NCBI GenBank assembly: GCA_036429605.1 | Contig: JAVFKD010000004.1 | Location: 2,542,001-2,606,000, forward strand | Direction of reading: 5' to 3' | From: Cladobotryum mycophilum | Taxonomy: Eukaryota > Ascomycota > Sordariomycetes > Hypocreales > Hypocreaceae | Length of the DNA: 64,000 nt | In this document: positions 35,966 through 49,000 of the stretch, piece by piece | How the letters are laid out: the number at the start of each line of letters is the position of its first letter | Numbering within the stretch: the first letter of the stretch is position 1 | Notes under the pieces: model-generated | The model's input: the letters and a program-made list of their open reading frames with translations, nothing else | Databases searched by the model: none | Told to the model about the DNA's origin: nothing | Position numbers and translations under genes: made by a program

Positions 35966-36030
35966 TGACAAAAGTCTACGTTCATAAATCTGCGGCAGTG
36001 TTAGGAGAAAGTGAGCGCAGACTTTTGTCA
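35966..36030 (-). repeat. 65-bp hairpin repeat, copy 2 (inverted)
   Basis: Aligned without gaps to the reverse complement of copy 1, it matches at 57 of 65 positions. All eight differences are transitions. Confidence 0.85.
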
Positions 36031-38693
36031 GATAAATATACCTACACGGCACTTTATTCACCTTCATAACCAAAGCATAGAGCAGGCATTAAACATGAAC
36101 AACACTGTCCAACTCAAAGGCATCAAAACACTCCCAAGATGACTTTACTCGGCATGACAGCCTTCACATGCTCTACACCCCCATAAACACCCATACCTAT
36201 ACAAAGTCACTATAACCGTGCATCTGAGGTATATCCTACCACTAAGACATCTCCCACCCCCATCTCTGCAACGTTAAAAAGGGAAGCGAAAAGCTTTGGG
36301 GGGGCGGGTCAATCAATGCAAAGGGCGCGCGCATTCCATTTCATTTCATACCATATCTATCAATCAATGCCTATCTATCAATCAATATCCATTAAAAAAA
36401 GGATCCCTTTTTTTACGCAACCGCATTTTCCAACCTGAAACATTTACTTTTGGGGACAAGGGCCGTCATCAAAGAATACCACATCACGGATGTCGGCATT
36501 GCAAGGAATCCTGGAACGATCTGGAATCTGCACAAATGTCGGAGGTGAGGTGAGCACATATCATCATCATAGTAGTAGTACTTGTAGTAGTAGTACTTGT
36601 AGTAGTAATACTTGTAGTAATAATACCTGTTGATAGAGAGAGAGAGAGAGAGAGCTATGACGTCGGGCCGGTGTTTGTTTTTTGGTTCTCATTGTCTCTC
36701 ATGCGAGAAGCTGCTTTGAGAAAGTTTCATTTCCCTTCATAATTCATATTCCCACTTCCATCCCCACGGATTACACGTCTCTCTTTTTTTTTTGCCACTG
36801 AGACAGATCATCTAGTCCAGTTCTCCATGGGTCTTCTGGTGGTGGGGGGCAGAGGAGTAAATACTACAAGTTTCAAGAAAGCAAAGCAACCCATCTTACT
36901 GTTTTGTAAATTCACTCATCATTCCATTCATTCCCCTTTGGCCGCTTTATCCGTGAAACCCTCACCCTCCCTCCGAAGCCCCAAATAAGGATCCACGGCC
37001 ACCGTCACTATGCCAGCAGATCTTTTTGCAGCAGCAGCAAAAGGTCCTACATGCAAGTGACATCTCGCTCTCTCTCCTCATCTTGACTCCCCTCGATGCA
37101 GTTTGTTTTGCACTGCCCATCTCCATCCTTCTACTACCATCTCTTCTCATACTCCCCCCCCCAGAAATGACATTCGTGGTGCCGAGAGCCCGAAACTTAT
37201 ACATCACCCTCATAAGTAGGTAGCTCACACTCACACTTCATACTCACTCTCACTCATACTCGCTCACCCACACCCTCCCCCATCTCTCCCTTCACACCCA
37301 CCATCACAAAAGTCCCCAAAATAAAATAAAAAACAAGCTTCTCGGAACCTGCCATGCCGCGGACCTTTCCCTTTCTCTCCATAGCTCATCTCATCACTCT
37401 TGATCCCTTCCGTAATCGTAAATCATAATCATACATACTTCACTTGCCATTGGCTTTTTTGTTGCTGCTAGCTAGTCTGCGCCCACGCCCTTTTTTATTT
37501 ATTTTGCACAGCCCTCTCCCCCCAAAGAGTCTCAGCACACCCCCAATTCTCGGCATCTCTTTTCCGTGAAGAATGATACTCTTTATTCCTTTTCCTTTTT
37601 TTCTTTCCTTTTCTTTTCTTTTTTTAGGGCTTTCAGGTGGATTACGCGGCCGCCCTCCCAAACGAAAAGCATGGCTTTTTCAAGCTTACAATTTATTTTA
37701 GAAATAGAGCGTTGTGACTAAAAAAGAAGAGCAAAAGCTTGTTTTGGAGCCCCCCCCCCCCAATGTCCAGCCCGACTTGTTTCACCAATCACGGTACATA
37801 TCTAAAAGATGGGAACTCACGATGGATGCATGACCGGTTTTGTCTGATGGTGTCAATGGTATGGGGCATTAGCAGATTTACACGTACTCCGTACATCTTC
37901 TTGTTTACTTGTATGTGCGGAGCATGTATGTGTAATAGTCCGATTTCCCGCATTACCATCACCATCCACCTACAAACAAAGAGCCCCCATAAGCAAAAAA
38001 CGCACTACGTACATACAACGTCGTCATCTCTCGCTCAGCTTCTAAAACTATGGATGTTATGCAACACCTGGCCAGACCCTCAGACTTGCCCCTTTCGGTA
38101 ACTGAAAGCCGGGTCCATGTATCAACTGCCGAAGATCCGTCCCATCCTTCTAAGCCCAAGGATCAAGTACCAAAGACCAAGGACCAAGGAGCACTGTAGC
38201 ATTGTAACACACTCACCAAGTATTCTCACATCACGTATGTAGACTCTGATAGCAAACAACTTATTCGTAAGAAAGCATATGCATTTCATCATTCCTTGTA
38301 AACTATATACGCGAACTGCTGTGTCGCGGGATGGAAGAAAAAATACTCCTTGCACGCCGAGCCCAATGCCATCCATGTAGGCATTTCCCAAGTTTCCATT
38401 CCATAAGATATATGCCAATGCCAAAAAGAACCCCAAAAATACCAATGTTCGCACAAAAAACGCCAAACCACATACCGTGACGTGGGAAAATGGCCCACCT
38501 GCCAATAAAATCCTTGGAACCTTTCCCGGCGCCAGAACAATGCATGAGACAGACAGGTCGTAACAATCAAAAAGAAAAAGAAAAAAGTAAGAAAATTCTA
38601 TGTGTAAATCCCTTGGATCATCCATCCACCCGCTCCCAAAAAGAAAATCAGTAGAATTCGTCGTGATGTTTAGCTTAATGTAGCTACAGCCCC
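36031..38693. other. intergenic: downstream of pac2
   Basis: About 2.7 kb, low-complexity and T/C-rich. It contains the 15-bp tandem repeat at 36571-36630 followed by GA repeats, and a run of 12 C at 37750-37761. A hydrophobic open frame at 38122-38625 (minus) lies in the expected pac2 3' UTR and has no family features. Confidence 0.5.
36571..36630. repeat. 15-bp minisatellite, four copies, with adjoining GA microsatellite
   Basis: Four units of AGTAGTAGTACTTGT in a row. Copies 1 and 2 are identical, copy 3 has one change and copy 4 three, so divergence grows to the right. A GA repeat follows at about 36635-36654. Confidence 0.85.
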
Positions 38694-40026
38694 TTAGATG
38701 CAGAACTTGCGATCCAACATCCTCAAAGCTCGTGCGTCCTCACTAGCACCGCCCTTCTCGGGAAGGCCTAAGCCGGTGGCTCTAGGGCTGCTGCTGGCGC
38801 TGCCATTATTACCGGATTCGCTGCTCGAAGGAGTTGGGTGAAGAAGAGCAGACAGGCTAGCCTTATTGCCAGTGATGCTGTGGACATCCGAATGTGAACT
38901 CCGAGGGGGTGGCGCTCAGAGCTCGTGTAGGCGGTGTGTGCAGGCCAGTGTGTGATGAGATGGGTACACCGGTGGTAACAGCATTGAGGGCGGGGAGAGG
39001 TCCCTGGCTGCCCTTTCTTGACATCTCGGTCCTTGAATCAACAATAGCCGCCTGGGCGGCTACCTGCAATTGGTGGGGAGAATCGTGAACTCGGGGAGGC
39101 GTTGGCCCTTGAGAGTATGGCTGTGTTTGGTAATGCTGCTGAGGAATAGGCTTGGGAGGATTGTGCAGAGGCGGCAGCGATGCACGCTCGTAGGGTGAAG
39201 GCGCATGCGTATAGTGGGCCTGAGGATAAGGATGAGAGTGAGGGTGAGGAGCAGGTTGTGACATGTATGGGGGAGGGAGGTGATGCCCAGCGGGAGGGTA
39301 GGGAGCTGAATAGTGGCCATAGGGAGGTGTCGCAACTGGTGAAGGAGGCCATCCATAACCAGGTTGAGCGTAGTGTGGAGCATAAGATGGCTGATGTACA
39401 TGGTGGTGAGGGTGGTGTTGAGGAGAGATCATGTATGGTGGCTGCTGCATTGGGGCCCTCGTAAGAGCGGGTGTTTGGTTTGTCTCGCCCATGCTTGACT
39501 CGGGGTACATGCCCTTGACGGGAACGATTCCTCGCAGAGCGGGATCGGATGTAGGCTGAGGAAGTTCTGGCTGGCCTGGCTGAGGTCGAGAGTAGTAGGA
39601 AATGAGGTGAAGGTGCTGGCCTGTCGATGTTGTGATGCTGAAGGACTGCTTCATAAGCCCGTCGGCCTTGTATCGGTAGCCTTCCGGTTCGCCATCGTCA
39701 TGGTCCTCGTCACTCCCGCGGCCAGAATCTGGTGTCTTTCCGCCACCCCGTCTGCTCGCACCGAATCCGCCGCCTCGCTTTCCCTCCATTTCTCGGTATG
39801 TCAAGAAGCTACCGGATACTCTGCTGGCGCTCCACGACTTGCCATCAGTCCATCGCCTCATGCCTGCCTCTCGCTCGTCCCATACGAAAACAGATCCAGA
39901 GCGGATCGACTGTCTTTCCTTTTCGGAGAGTCGTCGCTGGACTCTTGGTAGCAAGCCTAGCCGGCAAGCTTCGAAAAGCTTGATGGCATCAGCCGGAGTA
40001 CGCACATAACCATGGTACGTCTCCAT
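38694..40026 (-). CDS. pac2: Gti1/Pac2-family WOPR transcription regulator (C-terminal frameshift)
   Basis: DNA-binding regulator of the WOPR family (relatives Wor1, Ryp1, Sge1; fission yeast Pac2), controlling morphology, conidiation and virulence genes. The N-terminal WOPR half begins METYHGYVRTPADAIKLFEA and includes GSVFVWDEREAGMRRWTDGKSW and SGSFLTYREM. The second half is YRYKADGLMKQSFSITTS ... LHLISYYS at about residues 150-180. A His/Pro/Tyr/Gln-rich disordered region follows. The frame breaks at the C-run at 38915-38919. Removing one base joins it to SDVHSITGNKASLSALLHP ... DARALRMLDRKFCI, stop at 38694, giving 443 aa. As sequenced the frame stops at 38863. A Met 11 codons upstream (40059) is possible, but an AAAAG acceptor-like sequence directly precedes 40026, so an upstream leader intron may exist. 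Confidence 0.87.
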
Positions 40027-43000
40027 CTTTTCAGAAACTATGGGGTCTGATTTAAACATGTGCTGAGCTCTGCCTTGTGCAGAACTATGATCGGCTGAGA
40101 CGTGATTGTTGCGATGGAAGGGCCGGAATCACTCAAGCACGTTGGCTTGGTGTATTGCTCGGGTGCCTTTGGCGTTATATCGAATATGTGTTCCAACGTG
40201 GGCAAATGATGTGAGCAATGCTTGGATAACTGCAAAGACGGGTTAGTCAAGGATGAACAAGAACAAAACAGTAAGCCAAGATATAATGATTCCAATGATG
40301 GTGGATCGGAGACATGTGGCGAGTGAGAAAACAAGGGGTAAAATGTTGGATCACGGCATGACAAGATCTGCACCTTGTGCGCTCCTGATTCAGTACATTG
40401 TGCTGGCCGACCCGCAAACAGAGTCACACTGGCGTGTCGAGCAGCAAATTGCCTTGATGTCGCTCGTTTCTTCCCTACAAAGATGCCGTTGGAGCCGATC
40501 CACCAGTCCCACTCGACTTATTTTATTTTATTTTCCCACTTGATATGACAGTGATGCCCGCATAACCATGTGCAGGTCCTTGCGTCGTCGAGCATTTTTC
40601 CATCGTCTAGGACTGGTGTAATTTTTCTTGGCATTTCGATGACGGTCTATGCAGGTAGGGGGAGAAAGGATGATATCATCCAGCCAAGCAAGTCCCCTCA
40701 ACCACGATGCGCACTGGCGCTTCCCAAGAGTCCACGGCATGAAAACTTGCTTCGGACGTAGGTCGTGGGCCAGAGTACTGGGCGAGGCGGCGAATACCAA
40801 GAGGATGAATGAGGGCGTACAGCAACGCTTCAAGCATGGGAACACTAGATCCATGCAGGCAGCCTCGGGAAACAAGTGCCGGTAACATGGAGGGACGTGG
40901 AAGTTGTCGCAGAGTCCGAGGAAAGGTAAGACGGAGAAAGGCATACCTATGGGAGGTGGTGTAGATAGTAATAGTAGTCGTCGAGATTCAAGTTGTTGTT
41001 GATGAGGTATTTGTGAAGGGTGTAAATGCGTGTGTTGAAGTCTTTTTTCAAGGAAGATGCATAAAGACGAAACTGTTACAGAGCAGATGAAATGTTGCTG
41101 AACACAAAACAAGGTTAAAACCATGGATAAGGCTTCTTATAAATCGAGGGAAGAGATGAATTTAAGAACCAAAGAGAGAGAAATAAGGTTGGGCAAGCCA
41201 GCCAAGGTGTGTGGTCATGGATGGATAAATCGGCCACTTTGATGCAGGGACGTGTGGGGGTTTGGAGAGACAAGGGGGGGGTGTGCATAGGTAGGTCATG
41301 TCTCAGGAGTGTGCAATGGTCCAAAAGGTCGAGAGCTGGGAATGATTGAATGGACCAGCCAGCGAACCACTTGTTGGTAACCGCTCGCTCACTAATACTC
41401 ACTAAGACTATACAAGCAAGCCAAAAGGCAGAGCCGTTGAGCAAAAAGGCAACGGCCACAACCATCTCCAAACCGGCCCCCAGAAATGGAGCCCAGGATT
41501 GGAAGGTGATTACGCCTGTTGGTGCCGGTTTTCCAGATCAAAGGAACGGCAATATAAAGAAAGGGAATGGAACGGAATGAAAGGCAAAGAATAGAGACAA
41601 ATGAAGAAGATATTTGCTTACCTGGTTTGCTGTTGGATCAATATTGTTGCGTAAACTTGGGAGAGTCTGATACGTGCCAAGAGGTCGCCGTTCCTCTTGA
41701 CTGGAACCTCAAGCCCAAGACGTCCGTCTCTGTCTTGTCTCGCTTTCCCCCTGCAGTGGGTGTTGTTCCTTCCAATCTTCCTTCTCATCAACTTCCCTTT
41801 TTCGAGTCCCAAAATTCCTTTTCTCGTTGGGTTGCCGCCTGTTGGATTCCTCACGGGTGTGATAGTTGCACAGTTTTGAGCGAGTTGCACGAGGAGGCCT
41901 GGGAAGGATGAAGCGAGTTTTTTTTTCTTTTTCTTTCTCTCTTTCTCGTTTCGTCTTCTCTAGACGCTGACACGGGGGAGGAACGATGATGACGACGATG
42001 CTTATGATGCGGTATGTACAGATGATGATCGACTGACAGGGGGTGTGAAGGGCAAGAGAGGAATCATTCATTCACTTGATATGAGCATGATTAAGAAAGG
42101 GAACGGGACAAGGGAAAGACGGCATGGAAATTGTGTGGGGTGGGTATGGAAAAAGCGTGGGAACCCGGGAATAGTGACGGGGTTCATGAGCCAGCCGGGG
42201 CAAAAAGAGGATACCAGGCAACGAGAGGTATGGATGTAGGTATTATTCCAAAGCTGTCAGCCTCTGTTCTGTAACTTGTATCCTGCTGCCTTGCTCACTG
42301 CTCACTTGCTCTGCTCGTTTGTCACCAAAAAGTAGCGAGCCGAAGATCCAGAGTGGCTTTGGTGTAGGGCGTGCGTGTACGTATGCGTGTTCGTGTGCAG
42401 GCTGAACATATGAACAGCTGGCCGCCGATGCTAAATCCAGTTCAGTTCCATATCACTGTCACTATACCCAGTACCTTGATACTCGATAGAAACCACGTTT
42501 ACAGCACTTTCCGTACTTACGTATCTCCAAATGCTTAACTCCATCCAGCGCGCCCCCCCCCCCGTCTATCCGGTGCCCAGTGGCGGGCGTGCGTGCGTGC
42601 GTGCATGGCACAATAAGGTCATAGAATTTACTCCTAAGCTTATTTTATTATTTTTCGATACCTCGCTGACGAAACGGCCTAAAACAAACAGCAAGCAAGC
42701 AAGAAGCAAGCAGCAGCCAATAACCAGATACGCAAAAGAGCCAAGGTCCATGGAAGCCCGTTGTTAGCGTGTACGTGTGTGTGTCTTGGTGTGAGGTGTG
42801 AGTGTGAGTGGGACTCTCAGAAAAGCCAAGCCAGCCCCCCCCCGCTGATCGCAGGGGCGCTTCTTCCTCTTTCTCCTCCTCTCTCTAAGCCCTCGCCCCT
42901 CTAAGCGTTTTAGTGCCCATGGCCCTTGAAGCAACCTACGCAGCGCCGCCGAGGAGCCAGCCTCTGGGTAAATCGGCACGTCTTGCTCTGAATTGCCCTG

Positions 43001-44538
43001 CCCACTATATTCACACCTGGTGCCCGCTGAAACCCTCTCCCCCTGGAAAAGACAGACGCAAGCAGCACACACACTCTCGCACTCACACGCACGAGTCATC
43101 ATTCTAGTGCTATTCGTACCCGCCAACCATAATTGTTTAGTTTTGGGGTTCCATCCATTTCTTTTCTTAAGCCCTGTAGATAGAGTAAACTTGATCACCC
43201 CCCTTGTCAGTCAGTGCCATGCGATCCAGGAAATTCCTCCCCCTCTCCCTCGTACTTGGTACTTTGCGGATGTTGCGGCTATCTTGTCTCGGTCCTGACG
43301 AAGGCGCTAAGCTGTTCGAATCTGCTGCACCAAGTGCCGTAGCTGCCGATGGAGGTGGAAGGGGGGGGGCGTGTATGGGAGTGAATGAGTGAGTTGACGC
43401 GGAAACATATGTACCTTCATCGAATGACATTCATTCTTCTTCCGTCCGCATGGGGCGAGATCTCATGCAACAAGGTAATAGTAAATGGTATTAATTCTCC
43501 CCTTATCAGATACCCGGAATTGAGCTTTTCTGAAACCAGACCATTGCGATTATCACCAAATATTAGCATGTAAGAAAAAGGGCAACGACACGACACGGCA
43601 TCTGCCCAATTCCGTTGGCATGGAAGCACCGCAGCAAATGCATCGTTGATGGTAGCCATGCGGGAACACAAGGAGCATCTCGCTTGATTCATGCAAGCAG
43701 CCCGCGATGTGTGTACACAACACACGCAACTATTGTAAGTACAGTACATATATCCATACGTATTACTTGGATTGCCCGATGAGTATTCAACAAAAGGGCA
43801 AGTCAAAAGAATCCGGTTCCCATATCGCTTGAATAACACAGCCGCTTCCTACGAGGGAGGAGTTGGTAGAACAAGCATCCAACCAACAAAAGTTTGCCAT
43901 CCTTTCACTTTCTGTTCTCTTCTCTTCTCTCTCTCTCTCTTTTTTATGTTACACGTCCACCGTTTCGTCCTACAGCAGGGCAGGGCCAGTCAGTTGATTG
44001 AGTGACGTGCTGATTGCATGCAGTACCGGCTTCCTTTTGCCCTAAAGAGGGAAGTCATTGTTCGATGTGCGCATCACGTCCGGAGCACTATAGTTTATTT
44101 CATGTGTCCCGGCATCAATGAGCCATTTAATCTTTGGGTTTTTGATTGTCCTCGATGGAATCGTTCTTGGCACCATCGAAACTCAATACATGGTTATTTG
44201 CAACGAATCACGCGGGTGCTATACACAGCGTATGATTCCAGCGTCCCCTTGTGGAAAGAAGATGCGCTCTCCCCCTAAAGAAAAAAAGCTTATCAAGACG
44301 TCTAAGATTTGGCATCACGCGATTCGTTGCCCCGAGTAAGGTTACTTCTCTACTGTCTCGCCGTCTCGCCGTCTCGTGTTTGAGGGATAGAATTCCGTTC
44401 TCCTGGGTTACATCAAGGAACCCCCAAATCCGGCCGATCTCTGCAAGTTGGCAAATAGGCTACTTTCTATTTGCGCTCGGCTGTTCAAACTCGGCGTATC
44501 GAGAACCACATGTTTTCTCCTTTTCCTCCCCACTCCAG

Positions 44539-44566
44539 TCCAATCCAATCCAATCCAATCCAATCC
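44539..44566. repeat. CCAAT 5-bp tandem repeat
   Basis: About five adjacent CCAAT units within the gene-poor region. CCAAT is the core bound by the Hap complex, but in a tandem run this is more likely a plain microsatellite. Confidence 0.75.
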
Positions 44567-44752
44567 TCACTCTCCGATGCTCCTCCTTCTCCCCCGGAAA
44601 CTCTGCAACTTGACCCGCAAATGATCCGAGACCAGGCCAGAGATGCCGATAGCAAATCAGAGATGCTTCTCGACCTTATCAGTTGCCGTAAAGGGAATTG
44701 CTGGGGTTTATCTCTGTCAAGACATTGGGTGGTTCTCCATGCCAAACAAAAC

Positions 44753-44779
<27 letters not shown>
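44753..44779. repeat. poly-A run of 27
   Basis: Uninterrupted run of 27 A within the gene-poor region. Confidence 0.9.
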
Positions 44780-44783
<4 letters not shown>

Positions 44784-47700
44784 GTTGCTACTTTACCTGA
44801 AGGGAATGTCTAAAAGTAACGACTACCAACGGGGTACGCGGCCTGGTATCGATTGTCTGATGAATCAACCCGTCACGGGCAAGTAGATTTAGCTTACGAC
44901 GACGTCTCGGGAGTCGTTTGCCGTGCGCCTGGGTTTCGAAGATAAAGAATTTTGCCGATCCCCGCAACTCACGGACCACCTTCTGTTTTGTTTTGCTCCT
45001 TCTGATCATGGAAAACTGAATCTGTCCTTTTTTCTTCTTTTTTATGCTTGTATGGAGAAGTATGCAATCTTGTTATCTTGTTATGCCGCATACGATGGGT
45101 GGGGGGAACAGGTACAATACATTGCCCCCCAGTGAAGCCATCGTCATTTCAGGTGCTTCGTAAAGTTGACCTGGAATTACTAAGAATGGCCTGTATGTAC
45201 ATGTACGGGAGTTATCTATTTTGAGGTCAGGGCTATGGAGTGCAAGAGGTTACTAAAAGAGATGTAAGGTAACCGTTTTAAAACGCTTGCATGATGCGCA
45301 TGCTTTCATGTACATGTACATACATACATGTGCCCTCTGCCCGTACGAGCAGGCGAATGACGTGACTGCAGGTACATGCACATGCACCCGCTGGGCTGCA
45401 ACTGAGCTGGGCTGTCTTCAGGGCTGTCCTGTCGCTCGTCAGCGCTGCGCTGCCCTGTAGCCAAAAAAGAAAGGATAAGAAAGAAGAGAACGAGATTTCG
45501 GGTGAATCGGCCCAGCCTTGTCCTGGCCAATCCATCCAATCCATCCAATCCCCACGCCACACCACGCCCCCCTCTTCCTTCTCCGCTTCCAAGAAAAATG
45601 GCGCTCTCTCTGGGGTGTTCTTGTTTCCCAAGGTTCCATTATGACGTCGAGACAAGCATGCCGAGCCGGCTCCGACGGCTTCAAAGCCAAGACTTGTTGT
45701 TTGACATTGGCATCCCCCTCCCTGTCCATATCTCTGATAGCTTTCTCCGCGGGTCTTTGATAAATGTTTACTATACAACAAATTCCAGTTTAGCCATCAT
45801 CATCATCATCGTCATGTAGGACATTTTCTCATGCACACAGACAGACAGGAAAAGTGGATTTTTGCCCGCATTCCATGATTAAGGTTATTATTAATTTTGC
45901 AACGTTTATCTGTTTTTGCCAGTATTTGTGTTTTTGGAATCACACACACACGCACACAGCTTTACGCCCGCCCTATTACAGAGCAAACATTCTATTTCCA
46001 ATAACCAGCTGGGGCCGCGCGGCTGGGGGGGCAGATTTGGTTTTTTGTCTAGACCAGTCCTGATCGGCCGTGCATCCGGATAATCGGCTCTCTACAAGTA
46101 CATTGTTTCCCTTTTTTACACCTACTGCTTGTGCTTGTGCTGCTACGACGGAGAGGGTGCTATAAGCTGTTTAATCTAGTTTCAGCGGTGCACCTCCAAA
46201 ACATCCATCGCATCAATCCGCCTTCCCAATTGTTCAAAAGGCCCCGAAGACGACATTGATTGATTCTACTAATTCAATTTTCCTCATGTAGGACATGATA
46301 AAGGAAGGGCGTCGGAGGATGGACATCTTGTGCCATGCCATAGTAGAGGGTGGATTACGTATATCTTTGTCAGGGAAATGGCAGGGGCTTGGAGCTTATT
46401 CAGAAGGTATGGAATCTTCCGCGCATTCTAGAACTCCCCCAAGACAAAAATCCCAAAAAATTTAACTTTATTTTATTTGCAAGTTACAATAATAAGGATT
46501 GGGCTGTTTGCGGGCTGATGCAGTAGTTTCCACGATTTCAAAAAAGGAAATAGTTACGAAACGGCGATACATAACAAGACATGTTATTAAATTGGCGGGT
46601 CCTCTTTAGAAGGGGGAGGAGGAGGGGCCAGCGGAAACTGACCGAAAACAGGTCGGTCCAATACGAAGCAAGACGTTTCTCTTTACTGGTTCTGACATTT
46701 GCTTTCCCCGTAGATTTTTTTTGCCTTGTAAGAGTGGCAAATAGTGAGAGGAGAGGATGTGGAGCTTGAACCCCCGTACCAACGGCAAAGTCGGCTGGGT
46801 TCAAGCCTCCCTCACGAGGAGCTCCCAGCTGTGGCCACTAAGCTTTGAGGTGCGTGTTTAAGCATGAATTTAAGCGTTGTCAGCCACTATGCTTGGCACG
46901 GAAACTATTCCGTCTGATGGGAAAATGAAGACAGTGACTGGTGGGATACGGGGTGTGTGAATAACAGTGAGAGGGTTCTCTCTGCTTTGATTTGATTTGA
47001 TTTGATTTTGTGGATTATTACGTCAAGTTTGATGATACGAAACCGACCCAACGGTATCTTGTGGATCGTTTCATTTATTCTGAATTTTTTGACTTGTACG
47101 TTTCTTTGCGCCTCAAAATGATCCTCCTCCCCCATTTGGTTGCCTCATCATTCTTTCCACCCCAAAAAATGACAGCCGTGTCTTGGAGTGGAGATGCTGT
47201 GGCTTGATTCAAGTGGGGTCGCACAAGGGTTGGCGTGTATTCAAGATGCCGTGATTGCCGACTTGGCTTCCAGGGCTCGATGGTGCCTTCCCAGGGTTAC
47301 AACGTCCTCGTGCGCACATTCACAGTGCATAATTCACCGTGGACCCGCTGGCTGTTTGGGCTTCTGGCGGGCAGGCTGCCTCGTTTGGGCAACTGAGCAC
47401 AGTACGAAATGCGCCGACGAGAGCGCGGGTATACCGATACCGACTTATCCGTGCCAATGCTTGGCTCTCTCTCTCTCTCTCTCTCTGTCTCTCTTTTTTT
47501 CCCGATACTTTTCCTTTGGAGCCTGGCCGACCCTATGAGACAGACTTCAAGATAACCCAACATTGGGATGGCATGTTACTTTGTTGGACGGGCTTCTGAG
47601 TCAAATGAAGCATAAGGTTAATTTTTGGCTTTCTTCTTTAGACGATGAGATGCAAGCTAATAATGTTATTCTGCACATCCATTACTCTGAACGGCAACCA

Positions 47701-48978
47701 AGCTACCTGTCAGCTCGTACAAAACACGATGCCAATCCTTCAAGCAGAGACAAGGGGCTTAGATATACATACATGCATATATACCGTACTAATCCATAGA
47801 TCACATCAATAAATCAATCTGATGACGAGGCAGACGACAAATTTAGTAATACTCTATACAATAGCGTCAATAGCCCTTTTTTCCCAATATTTTCGCTTCA
47901 CTTGCCTAGAAGAAAGATAGAGAAAAGGACAGGGGCTCTCCCCCATGCAACGCCTATTTTTCAAGGTTGCCGCCCTAAAGACTTAGCTCGGCGATATGCT
48001 TATCCAGACACGCACCCACGCCAGACAAGGGTTTGTGTTGTGGGCAACCTTGGCAACACGTGAGATTGGACAAAGTTACGATGAGAAGGGGGAAGGGGGG
48101 ATGGATATGGTCTCTGAAAAGGGCGATCAGTTAATGTCGATTCACAATCTCGATCCTAGCAAGGTTGCCATCAAACAGAGACACTGATGCTGCTGTGTAA
48201 ATGAATGGTTTCTCCTTGGAATTACACGAGGACGGATGTAGACGTGGCATTGCTCATGAAAGCAATCAATACTACAAAGGGCGCCTTATCGCGAGTTCTA
48301 GATTTCCCTCTCTTTTCTGAGCCACACGCAATCTTCTGAGCCAACGAACCAATCCAATCGCCCCCCAAGCCCCCCACGGCTATGGCGGAATTACCAACGG
48401 TCCGGTCTTCTTCGAGAAGCCTGTGGCGGCCAAGACACAAAATCATACGCGGGATCGGGGTTTTTCTCACACGTGTTTTTCTTTCATCAAAAGCAAGAGA
48501 GAAGAAAAAGAAAAAGCAAACAATAGACCCTTTCTGTCTCTCTCACGGTAATTGCCCGTGACATGGGGAGAAGGGGGGTCTCAAAAACGATCAAGTTCTC
48601 GTAAACATTACCTTGTTTTGTTTCAACCTTGCTGCTGCTGACCGGAAATGCACAGTTCGTGACATGGAGACGACGGGATACTAATATTTGATCTCACGGC
48701 TTGGCGATGAGCAGCACCAGGGATTAAGCACGAGGACTATCTTGTCATTCTCTCTCTCTCTCCTTTGACCTACAAGTACATACAACCCCAGAGCAGAAGT
48801 TGATGGGCATGTGGCAGCCACAACTGTCATATACCTCAGGGAAGCAATAAGTGTTCCATCTGCACGGATTTTATCACGTTAAACAACAAACACGTTGTAC
48901 AAGGGGGGGGCCGGCCTCTTTCTCTCTCCCCTACCTTCTACCCCCTACCCCAAAGTCCTGAATGGTTGGGTGCACATC

Positions 48979-49000
48979 CACACACACACACACACACACA
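48979..49000. repeat. CA microsatellite
   Basis: About ten CA units within the gene-poor region. Confidence 0.8.

Larger units (their letters stand above)
35637..36030. mobile_element. MITE-like element with 65-bp inverted terminal copies
   Basis: A 394-bp segment bounded by two 65-bp sequences in inverted orientation (35637-35701 and 35966-36030) enclosing 264 bp of T-rich, non-coding DNA. Each 65-bp end is itself a hairpin, beginning TGACAAAAGTCT and ending AGACTTTTGTCA. No transposase is present and no clear target-site duplication was seen. It could be a non-autonomous DNA transposon or two separate hairpin elements. Confidence 0.6.

Noticed and set aside
38122..38625. 167-codon hydrophobic minus-strand frame
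   Set aside because: Lies in the expected pac2 3' UTR, low-complexity, no conserved motif.
44539..44566. CCAAT cluster as Hap-complex binding array
   Set aside because: Perfect 5-bp tandem periodicity is better explained as a microsatellite and no gene start is nearby.
45278..45781. 167-codon minus-strand frame in the gene-poor region
   Set aside because: Repetitive WMDWMDW and Cys/His runs come from tandem repeats; no start context or homology.
46740..46860. Possible tRNA suggested by GGTTCAAG-like T-loop sequences on both strands
   Set aside because: No matching T stem, acceptor stem or anticodon stem could be formed on either strand.
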